DNA of 23,033 nucleotides from CAZWEZ01 sp964632795 (GTDB taxonomy: Bacteria > Pseudomonadota > Alphaproteobacteria > Rhodospirillales > 2-02-FULL-58-16), in NCBI GenBank assembly GCA_964632795.1, contig CAZWEZ010000056.1, forward strand, positions 1-23,033, given 5' to 3'. This document shows positions 1-6,689 of this stretch, piece after piece. Under the pieces are notes generated by a model. The model did not search any database, was not told where the DNA came from, and saw only the letters and a list, made by a program, of their open reading frames with translations. The first letter of the stretch is position 1; every line of letters begins with the position of its first letter. The translations under genes were made by a program, and so were the position numbers.

Positions 1-2
1 CA

Positions 3-95
3 TCGGAATGCGAAAATGGGCTCACACAGGTCAATATTAATGTCGGCTGGTATTACCCGTTCATACAGCGCACGGTGTTCGAATGGATCGCCTGA
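3..95 (+). CDS. possible C-terminal end of an unidentified protein (partial)
   Basis: An open frame enters from the left edge and runs 30 codons to a TGA at 93-95. The encoded tail contains NVGWYYPFIQRTVFEWIA, which has the aromatic-rich look of a real protein end, but no family is recognised. The opposite strand is also open here in one frame, so the coding call is weak. The next feature downstream is a CACAGAG-type intergenic repeat, which usually lies just after gene ends, and that mildly supports a gene ending here. Confidence 0.35.
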   Translation, partial: SECENGLTQVNINVGWYYPFIQRTVFEWIA

Positions 96-112
96 AAGAA
101 CCTGGTGATTCG

Positions 113-207
113 ACACAGAGGCCACAGAGAAAGATTAAAGCCACAGAGATCGCAGAGAAGCAGGAGTAATTGCGCTTCGCGCGCCTCCGCGTCTTCGGTG
201 GTAAAAT
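113..207. repeat. CACAGAG-type intergenic repeat, imperfect inverted arrangement
   Basis: Four spaced copies of CACAGAG or CGCAGAG occur between 114 and 157. They are followed by CTCCGCGTCTTCGGTGG (185-201), whose reverse complement CCACCGAAGACGCGGAG resembles the left-arm sequence CCACAGAGATCGCAGAG. This layout matches a dispersed intergenic repeat known from many bacteria, often mistranslated as HRGHRG peptides. A longer copy with better arms lies at 20353-20469. No function can be read from the sequence. Confidence 0.6.
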
Positions 208-218
208 CTCCCCTATGA

Positions 219-239
219 CGCCGCAAGGCGGGAGCGGCG
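219..239 (-). terminator. possible hairpin downstream of the acyl-CoA ligase/Liv operon
   Basis: CGCCGC (219-224) and GCGGCG (234-239) can pair around a 9-base loop, ten bases past the stop codon of the last gene of the leftward operon. On the transcribed strand the stem is not followed by a clear T run, so an intrinsic terminator is only possible. Confidence 0.25.
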
Positions 240-248
240 GAGTGATCC

Positions 249-1478
249 CTACTCGTAGCTGCGGGCGTCTTCGATGACCAGGCCGTCGTTGGCCAGGGTG
301 CCGGGGGCGGCGATCTCGGTCAGGCCCTTGATCTTGGTCACCGATTGCAGGGTGGCGGCGATGGCCGCGGAGTCGGCGTCGGCGGCCTCGCAGTGGAGCG
401 TCATGACGTCCTTGCCGGCATCATCCCGGGTGATCACCAGGCGGGCCCTGGCGACTTCGGGGTGGCGCTTGACCACCTCGGCGACCTGGCTGGGGTGGAC
501 GAACATGCCCTTGACCTTGGTCGTCTGGTCGGCCCGGCCCATCCAGCCCTTGAGCCGCATGCTGGTCCGTCCGCAGGGGCTGGTCCCGGAGAGCACCGCC
601 GACAAATCGCCGGTGGCGAAGCGGATCAGCGGGTATTCCCTGCAGAACGTGGTCACCACCACCTCGCCGACCTCGCCCTCGGGGAGCGGATCGCCGGTGC
701 CGGGGCGGACGATCTCGACGACGATGCCCTCATCCACCACCATCCCCTCGAGGGCCGGGGTCTCGTAGGCGATCAGGCCGACGTCGGCGGTGACGTAACT
801 CTGGTAGGCGGCGATGCCCATCCCCTTCCACTCCTCGCGCAGCGGCGGCGGGAAGTACTCGCCGCCGACCATCGCCTTGGCGAAGCCCGAGGCGTCCTTG
901 CCGGTCTCGGCCGCCTTGTCGAGCAGGATCTTGAGGAACGACGGGGTGCCGCTATAGCCATTGGGCCGCAGGTCCTGGATCACGTCGAGCTGTTGTTCGG
1001 TGTTGCCGACGCCGCCGGGGATCACCGTGCAGCCGACCGCCCGGGCGCCTGAATCCATGATGAAGCCGCCCGGCGTCAGGTGGTAGGAGAAGGTGTTGTG
1101 GACCAGGTCGCCGGCCCTGAACCCCGCGGCATGGAAGGCGCGCGCGGTGCGGAAGAAGTCGGCCGTGGCGCCCTGGGGGTCGTAGATCGGCCCCGGGGAC
1201 TGGAATATCCGGGCCAACTCCAGGCCGCCGCCCGTCGTCATGCCGGCGAACGGCGGGCTGTCCTTCTGCTTTCCGGAGAGCTCGGACTTGCGGGTCACGG
1301 GCAGCGCCGCCAGGGCCCGACGGCTGTCGATGGTCGATGCCTCGACGTCGGCCAGCAGGGCGGTGAAATAAGGCGCGTTGGCCTTGGCGTGGGCGATCTG
1401 GGCCGCCACGGCGGCGAACTGGGTCGCCTCGCGGGCTTCTGGATCACGGGTTTCCAGGTCGTCGAAATATTCGTTCAT
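249..1478 (-). CDS. phenylacetate-CoA ligase-like adenylate-forming enzyme (PaaK family)
   Basis: This 409-residue protein belongs to the ANL (acyl-CoA synthetase) superfamily in its short PaaK-like form. It probably converts a carboxylic acid, ATP and CoA to an acyl-CoA in the cytoplasm. Visible family features are a central substrate/AMP region (AYQSYVTADVGLIAYE), the stretch EGEVGEVVVTTFCREYPLIR before FATGDLS, and the C-terminal segment GRADQTTKVKGMFVHPSQ typical of the PaaK C-terminal domain. The usual PaaK phosphate loop SSGTTG is not seen; the matching place reads SPGPIYD (about residues 94-100), as in a variant subgroup. It is the last gene of the leftward operon, 12 bases after the livF-type gene. 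A preceding GAGAA is only a weak ribosome site. The substrate is unknown; an aromatic or branched acid is an inference. Confidence 0.85.
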   Translation of the reverse strand: MNEYFDDLETRDPEAREATQFAAVAAQIAHAKANAPYFTALLADVEASTIDSRRALAALPVTRKSELSGKQKDSPPFAGMTTGGGLELARIFQSPGPIYDPQGATADFFRTARAFHAAGFRAGDLVHNTFSYHLTPGGFIMDSGARAVGCTVIPGGVGNTEQQLDVIQDLRPNGYSGTPSFLKILLDKAAETGKDASGFAKAMVGGEYFPPPLREEWKGMGIAAYQSYVTADVGLIAYETPALEGMVVDEGIVVEIVRPGTGDPLPEGEVGEVVVTTFCREYPLIRFATGDLSAVLSGTSPCGRTSMRLKGWMGRADQTTKVKGMFVHPSQVAEVVKRHPEVARARLVITRDDAGKDVMTLHCEAADADSAAIAATLQSVTKIKGLTEIAAPGTLANDGLVIEDARSYE

Positions 1479-1490
1479 GGGGTTGGATTC

Positions 1491-2306
1491 TCAGGCCAGC
1501 CAGCGTTTGCGGCGGCGGTAGTGCTTGACGTCGCGGAAGCTCTTGCGGCCGCTGGTCGAGATGCCGAGGTAGAATTCCTTGACGTCCTCGTTCTCGCGCA
1601 GGGTCTCGGCGTCGCCGTCCATCACCACCCGGCCGTTCTCGAGGATGTAGCCGTAGTCGGCGCACTTGAGGGCGACGTTGGTGTTCTGCTCGGCGAGCAG
1701 GAAGCTGACGTGTTCTTTCTTGTTGAGCCGTTCGACGATCTCGAAGATCTCCTCGACCAGGGTCGGGGCCAGGCCCATCGACGGCTCATCGAGCAGGATC
1801 AGCTTGGGCCGCGCCATCAGCGCCCGGCCGAGCGCCGTCATCTGTTGTTCGCCGCCCGACACGTAGCCGGCCTTGGCGCCGCGGCGTTCCTTGAGCCGCG
1901 GGAAATAGCCGTAGACCATCTGCAGGTCCTGTTGAATGGCGCGCCGGCCGTCGGCGCGGGTGTGGGCGCCGGTCAGCAGGTTCTCCTCGATCGTCAGGTG
2001 CTCGAACATGCGGCGTCCCTCCATCACCTGGATGACGCCGCGCTTGACCAGTTCGGAGGGATCGAGCTTGTCGACCCGGTCGCCGTGGTATTCGATGGAG
2101 CCCTTGGTGACGTCGCCGCGCTCGGCCTTGAGCAGGTTGGAGATGGCCTTGAGCGTGGTCGTCTTGCCGGCCCCGTTGGCCCCGAGGAGAGCGACGATGC
2201 TCCCCTCGGGAACCTCCAGGGAAACCCCCTTCAACACCAGGATCACGTGGTCGTAGATCACCTCGATGTTGTTGACGCTGAGAAGGGGACTTCCGTTTAC
2301 GCTCAT
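1491..2306 (-). CDS. livF: branched-chain amino acid-type ABC transporter ATPase, LivF-like
   Basis: This 271-residue cytoplasmic ATPase belongs to the HAAT/Liv importer family and would power uptake through the two permeases of the same operon. Walker A is GANGAGKTT (residues 42-50), the signature is VSGGEQQ (149-155), and Walker B is LILLDEP (169-175) followed by SMGLAP, which is typical of LivF. Its C-terminus is about 25-35 residues longer than the usual LivF of roughly 235 residues and ends in a very basic tail (KSFRDVKHYRRRKRWLA). The ATG is preceded by a modest GGGATG site. It lies 37 bases after the binding-protein gene and 12 before the PaaK-like gene. The exact ligand of the transporter cannot be read from the ATPase. 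Confidence 0.93.
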   Translation of the reverse strand: MSVNGSPLLSVNNIEVIYDHVILVLKGVSLEVPEGSIVALLGANGAGKTTTLKAISNLLKAERGDVTKGSIEYHGDRVDKLDPSELVKRGVIQVMEGRRMFEHLTIEENLLTGAHTRADGRRAIQQDLQMVYGYFPRLKERRGAKAGYVSGGEQQMTALGRALMARPKLILLDEPSMGLAPTLVEEIFEIVERLNKKEHVSFLLAEQNTNVALKCADYGYILENGRVVMDGDAETLRENEDVKEFYLGISTSGRKSFRDVKHYRRRKRWLA

Positions 2307-2343
2307 GATCGCATCCCAGCTTTCGGAAAAGACCGAACGGCTG

Positions 2344-3762
2344 CTATTCCTTGGAGCAGTCGCGCGGGGTGATGCCCTTTTCCTTGGCGTAGGCGGCCGC
2401 CGCCTTCTCGATCAGCGGGCGGACCACGTCGCGCATCGGCTTGATCCAGTCGCTGACGAAGTTCCACTTGGTGCCGTCCCACTGCTGGATGCGGACCGGC
2501 CCCATGGTCTCGTGGTCCTCGCACGACACCTTGACCGGCTTGGTGAAGTCCTTGAGCCCGAGTTCCGTCAGGCGGGCCTCGGTCAGGTCCAGGTTCTCCA
2601 GCCCCCAGCGGACCTCCTCGCCGTTGAGCGCCTTGTTGCCGAACTTGCCCATGGCGGTGCGCATGGCCTCGGTGGAGAATATGGCGTTGATCATGCCACG
2701 GTTGTAGAGCACCTCGCCGATACCCTCGCGGGGGCCGGCGCCATTGCCCTTGTCGTGGACCAGGCTCTTGATCGCGTCGTGGACCGCCCAGGTGTCGCCG
2801 GCGCCGTGGAAGGCGGCGCCCTTGTAGCCCTTGGCGGAATCGCCGGCGGGGATCACGTCGGATTCGGTCGACGACCACCAGTTGCCGATGAAGTGGTCCA
2901 TCGGAAAGTTGATCGCCGCGGCTTCCTTGATCGCCACCTGGTTCATCACGCCCCAACCGGACATGAAGACCCAGTCCGGCTTATTGCGACGGATCTGCAG
3001 CCAGGTCGCCTTCTGTTCCTGACCGGGATGGTCGACCGGGAGTTTGAGCAGCTCGAAGCCGTACATTTCGGACAGGATATCCAGCGTCGGGTTGGCTTCC
3101 TTGCCGTAGGCGCTGTTGTGGAAGACGTGGGCGATCTTCTTGCCCTTGAGATTGTCCATGCCGCCTTCCTGGGAGCCGATATACTTGATGACGGCGGAAG
3201 CCTGGCTCCAGTACGAGGTCGGGAAGTTGAAGATCCACTTGAACACCCGGCCGTCGGCGGCGGCGGTGCGGCCGTACCCCATCGAGTGGATGGGAATCTT
3301 GTCGACCCAGCTCTTCTCGATGAGCTGATAGGTGATGCCGGTGGACAGCGGGTTGAACACGGCGGCGCCGGTCGGGCCTTCGCCTTTCAGCTTCTCATAG
3401 CATTCGACCCCGACGTCGGTCTTGTAGCCGGTCTCGCATTCGATCAGCTTGATCTTGACGCCGTTGATGCCGCCCCGCGCGTTGACCAGCGAAATGTAAT
3501 CGGCAAGACCGTTGGCGAACGGCACCCCGTTGGGCGCATAGGCGCCGGTCCGGTAGACCAGCGACGGAAGGGTGATCATGCCCAGGGCAGCCACTGCGGC
3601 TTCTGCCTCGGCTTTTTCCTTTTCCGTCGTGAGTCTGGCGACTTCCGCCTTGAGTTGGGCAATCTCCGCCGTTGCATCGCCCAGCTTCTGCTGCTGGAAA
3701 ATGGCAACCACAGCCAAGATGACAGCGATAACTATCGCCCCGATACCAAGATTCTTGCTCAT
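2344..3762 (-). CDS. Liv-type ABC transporter substrate-binding protein with N-terminal anchor and coiled coil
   Basis: This 472-residue protein has the periplasmic binding fold type I of the Leu/Ile/Val (HAAT) family. Typical stretches are YRTGAYAPNGVPFANGLADY, NARGGINGVKIKLIECETGY and the inter-lobe region around IGNWWSSTESDV. The ATG at 3762 is chosen because GGAGGA lies just upstream; an ATT/TTG-type extension to 3795 has no such support. Residues 5-23 form a hydrophobic segment, and 26-58 (QKLGDATAEIAQLKAEVARL and following) are a heptad-like, charged helix predicted to coil. There is no clear AxA cleavage site. The protein may therefore stay tethered to the inner membrane rather than being freely periplasmic; that is inference. 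It lies 78 bases after the livM-type gene. The ligand is unknown. Confidence 0.9.
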   Translation of the reverse strand: MSKNLGIGAIVIAVILAVVAIFQQQKLGDATAEIAQLKAEVARLTTEKEKAEAEAAVAALGMITLPSLVYRTGAYAPNGVPFANGLADYISLVNARGGINGVKIKLIECETGYKTDVGVECYEKLKGEGPTGAAVFNPLSTGITYQLIEKSWVDKIPIHSMGYGRTAAADGRVFKWIFNFPTSYWSQASAVIKYIGSQEGGMDNLKGKKIAHVFHNSAYGKEANPTLDILSEMYGFELLKLPVDHPGQEQKATWLQIRRNKPDWVFMSGWGVMNQVAIKEAAAINFPMDHFIGNWWSSTESDVIPAGDSAKGYKGAAFHGAGDTWAVHDAIKSLVHDKGNGAGPREGIGEVLYNRGMINAIFSTEAMRTAMGKFGNKALNGEEVRWGLENLDLTEARLTELGLKDFTKPVKVSCEDHETMGPVRIQQWDGTKWNFVSDWIKPMRDVVRPLIEKAAAAYAKEKGITPRDCSKE

Positions 3763-3840
3763 CGATTTCCTCCTCTGTTTATCGTCTTGGAACACACTTT
3801 AAAGAAAAGTCGCCCGAAATCCACTACCCCTTTGTCAGCC

Positions 3841-4914
3841 TCAATGCGGGAAAGGCCACAACCTCAGCTTCTCCTTGGCGATCTGCCACAGCCGGGCAAG
3901 ACCGTGTGGTTCGACGATCAAGAAAAAGATGATGAGGGCGCCGAAAACCATGAATTCGATGTGTTTCGCCGTCACCGCCATGATCCCGAAGCCGCCGACG
4001 AACAGGTTGGTCAGCATGATCGGCAGCAGGACCATGAAGCCCGCCCCGAGGATCGACCCCAAGACGCTCCCCAGTCCGCCGATGATGACCATGAACAGGA
4101 TCAGGAACGACAGGTTGATGTCGAAGGCCAGCGTCTCGACGCTGCCGAAGTGCAGCATGAACAATTCGGCCCCGGCGACGCCGGCGACGTAGGAGCTGAT
4201 GGCGAAGGCGCTGAGCTTGGCGGTCAGCGGCCGGATGCCGATGATCTCGGCGGCGATGTCCATGTCGCGGATGGCCATCCACGAGCGCCCGATGGCTCCG
4301 CGAACCATGTTCTTGGTCATCACCCCGAATACGATGAGCATGGTCAGCGCGGTCAGGTACTTGACCTCCGGCTTGGCCTCGGCGCCGGTGATCAATATCC
4401 CGAACAGGGCCCGCGGTGGGGCGTCGATGGTGCCCGACGGGTTGTAGTTGTAAAACCAGCCGACCTTGTTGAACAGCCAGACCAGGAAGAACTGGGCGGC
4501 CAGCGTGGCGACCGCCAGGTAGAAGCCCTTGATGCGAAGGCTGGGGATTCCGAAGACGATCCCGACGGCGGCCGCAAATAGCCCGGAGACCAGGAACACG
4601 GCGATGATGTTCATCTCGGGGAACGAGGTGGCCAGTTTGTAGGAGGCATAGGCGCCGACCGCCATGAAGCCGCCGTGGCCGAGCGACAGCTGGCCGGCGT
4701 AGCCGGTCAGGATATTGAGCCCGAGCGCCGCCAGGGCGTAGACCAGGAAGGGGATCAGGATGACCTTGAACCAGTAGTCGTCGGCGATGAACGGGATCAC
4801 CAGGTAGGCGACGCCCAGGACGGCGATGATGAACACCTTGTCCTGGAGGATGGGGAACACCGCCTGGTCGGCCTCGTAGCTGGTCTTGAACTGTCCGGTT
4901 TCCCGGTAAAACAT
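3841..4914 (-). CDS. livM: branched-chain amino acid-type ABC transporter permease, LivM-like
   Basis: This 357-residue polytopic inner-membrane protein contains the LivM hallmark ILTGYAGQLSLGHGGFMAVG near the first third, followed by GIPSLRIKGFYLAVATLA. The cytoplasmic-loop stretch SWMAIRDMDIAAEIIGI is where the ATPase docks in this family. About ten hydrophobic segments are visible, and GGLGSVLGSILGAGFMVLLP lies near the end. The N-terminal hydrophilic stretch of about 25 residues (MFYRETGQFKTSYEADQAVF) is longer than in many LivM proteins. The gene starts 13 bases after livH ends and would pair with LivH as a heterodimeric channel. Confidence 0.93.
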   Translation of the reverse strand: MFYRETGQFKTSYEADQAVFPILQDKVFIIAVLGVAYLVIPFIADDYWFKVILIPFLVYALAALGLNILTGYAGQLSLGHGGFMAVGAYASYKLATSFPEMNIIAVFLVSGLFAAAVGIVFGIPSLRIKGFYLAVATLAAQFFLVWLFNKVGWFYNYNPSGTIDAPPRALFGILITGAEAKPEVKYLTALTMLIVFGVMTKNMVRGAIGRSWMAIRDMDIAAEIIGIRPLTAKLSAFAISSYVAGVAGAELFMLHFGSVETLAFDINLSFLILFMVIIGGLGSVLGSILGAGFMVLLPIMLTNLFVGGFGIMAVTAKHIEFMVFGALIIFFLIVEPHGLARLWQIAKEKLRLWPFPH

Positions 4915-4927
4915 GGTCGGGGCTCTC

Positions 4928-5863
4928 CTATACCCGCTCGATGATCTCTTCGCCGAACAGCCCCTGGGGGCGGAACAGCAGGAAGATCATGGCCAACATG
5001 TAGGCGAACCAGTTCTCGATCGCGCCGCCGAGAACGGGCCCCCAATAGATCTCGGCCACCTTCTCGCCGACGCCGATGATGAGGCCGCCGACGATGGCCC
5101 CGGGAACCGAGGTGAAGCCGCCCAGGATGAGCACCGGCAGCGCCTTGAGCGCGATCAGCGACAGCGAGAACTGGACCCCGCTCTTGGTCCCCCACATGAC
5201 GCCGGCGACCAGCGCCACGATGCCGGCCACCGACCACACGATGACCCAGATTTGCTGGAGCGGAATCCCCACCGCCAGCGCCCCCTGGTGGTCGTCGGCC
5301 ACCGCCCGCAGCGCCCGGCCGATCCGGGTGCGGTGGAAGAACACGGCCAGCACGGCGACCAGGATGCCGGCGGTGGCGGCGGATACCATGTCGAACTTGT
5401 TGAGCAGCATCTCGCCGATAAAGAAGGGCTGTTCGGGAATCCCGACGTCGAGTTTCTTGACGTTGCTGCCCCACATTATGTCGCCGAGGCCCTCGAGGAA
5501 GTAGGCCAGGCCGATGGTCGACATGAACAGGATGATGGCTTCCTGGTTGACCAGCGGTCTGAGCACTAGCCGTTCGATGATGAAGGCGAGGACGATCATC
5601 ACCGCCGCGGTCATCAGCAGGGCCGGGAACGCCGGCACCCCCCAATCCATGATCCCGACCAGGGTCAGGGCGGCGAACAGGGCCAACACGCCCTGGGAGA
5701 AGTTGAACACGCCCGAGGCCTTGAAGATCAGCACGAAGCCCAGCGCGACCAGGGAGTACATGACCCCCGTGGTCAAGCCGCCGACAATCACCTCGGCGAA
5801 GAAGATGGGCGAATCGGCGATGTCCAGGAACGGCTGGACGAAGAAATCGTATAACACCTCCAT
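4928..5863 (-). CDS. livH: branched-chain amino acid-type ABC transporter permease, LivH-like
   Basis: This 311-residue inner-membrane permease has typical LivH features: GLTTGVMYSLVALGFVLIFK near residue 30, FNFSQGVLALFAAL, the loop FFHRTRIGRALRAVADDHQG where the ATPase docks, and GGFTSVPGAIVGGLIIGVGE toward the end. Its C-terminus LLFRPQGLFGEEIIERV is also family-typical. It lies 21 bases after livG and 13 before livM in the same direction. LivH-type and LivM-type permeases form the two halves of HAAT importers. Confidence 0.93.
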   Translation of the reverse strand: MEVLYDFFVQPFLDIADSPIFFAEVIVGGLTTGVMYSLVALGFVLIFKASGVFNFSQGVLALFAALTLVGIMDWGVPAFPALLMTAAVMIVLAFIIERLVLRPLVNQEAIILFMSTIGLAYFLEGLGDIMWGSNVKKLDVGIPEQPFFIGEMLLNKFDMVSAATAGILVAVLAVFFHRTRIGRALRAVADDHQGALAVGIPLQQIWVIVWSVAGIVALVAGVMWGTKSGVQFSLSLIALKALPVLILGGFTSVPGAIVGGLIIGVGEKVAEIYWGPVLGGAIENWFAYMLAMIFLLFRPQGLFGEEIIERV

Positions 5864-5884
5864 GGCAACGTCTTTCGTCGGTCC

Positions 5885-6676
5885 TCAGTCGTGGCTGACG
5901 CCCAGGTAGGCGTCGATGACGTCCTGGTTCTCGCGCACCTCGTCGGGGGTGCCGTCGGCGATCTTGCGCCCGTAGTCCAGCACCACCACCCGGTCCGAGA
6001 TGTCCATCACCACCCCCATGTCGTGCTCGATGAGGACGGTGGTGGTTCCGAACTCGTCGTTGACATCGAGGACGAAGCGGCACATGTCCTCCTTCTCCTC
6101 CATGTTCATGCCGGCCATCGGCTCGTCCAGCAGCAGCAGGTCCGGCTCGGCGGCCAGCGCCCGGGCCAGTTCGACCCGCTTCTGCAACCCGTAGGGCAGG
6201 CGGCCGACGGGGATCTTGCGGATCGCCTCGATCTCCAGGAAGTCGATGATGTCCTCGACCACCTTGCGGTGCTCGATCTCTTCCTTGCGCGCCGGGCCGA
6301 TGTACAGGGCCTGCCACAGGAAGTTCCGCTTCATCATGGTGTTGCGCCCGGTCATGATGTTGTCGAGCGTGCTCATGCCCTTGAACAGCGCGATGTTCTG
6401 GAAGGTCCGGGCGATGCCGTGGCTGGCGGCGTGGTGGGGCCGCATCCGGCTGCGGGTCCGGCCCTTGTAGGTGATGGTCCCTTCCTGGGGGTGGTAGAAG
6501 CCGTTCAGCACGTTGAGCATCGAGGTCTTGCCGGCGCCGTTGGGACCGATGATGGCCAGGATCTCGTGTTCCCGGACCTCGAAGCTGACGTCGCTCAGCG
6601 CCTGGATCCCGCCGAAGGCGAGGCTGATGTTGTCGACATGCAGCAGGGCGTCGCCGAATTCCCGATTATTGTTCAT
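5885..6676 (-). CDS. livG: branched-chain amino acid-type ABC transporter ATPase, LivG-like
   Basis: This is the second ATPase of the importer, 263 residues. Walker A is GPNGAGKTS (44-52), the Q-loop region reads GIARTFQNIALF, the signature region is LPYGLQKRVELARAL in place of the classic LSGGQ (LivG proteins commonly carry LSYGxQRR here), and Walker B is LLLLDEPMAGMN. The switch histidine is in LIEHDMGVVMDISDRVVVLD. The C-terminus IDAYLGVSHD is typical of LivG. The gene follows the acyl-CoA synthetase by 13 bases, which argues that transporter and synthetase act on the same compound. Confidence 0.93.
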   Translation of the reverse strand: MNNNREFGDALLHVDNISLAFGGIQALSDVSFEVREHEILAIIGPNGAGKTSMLNVLNGFYHPQEGTITYKGRTRSRMRPHHAASHGIARTFQNIALFKGMSTLDNIMTGRNTMMKRNFLWQALYIGPARKEEIEHRKVVEDIIDFLEIEAIRKIPVGRLPYGLQKRVELARALAAEPDLLLLDEPMAGMNMEEKEDMCRFVLDVNDEFGTTTVLIEHDMGVVMDISDRVVVLDYGRKIADGTPDEVRENQDVIDAYLGVSHD

Positions 6677-6689
6677 TTCGGCGGCTTCC

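Noticed and set aside
2266..4581. A 771-codon open frame on the plus strand
   Set aside because: It lies antisense to the binding-protein and LivM genes, whose products are clearly recognisable. Its product is rich in Asp, His, Arg and Gly, as expected for a shadow frame in GC-rich DNA.
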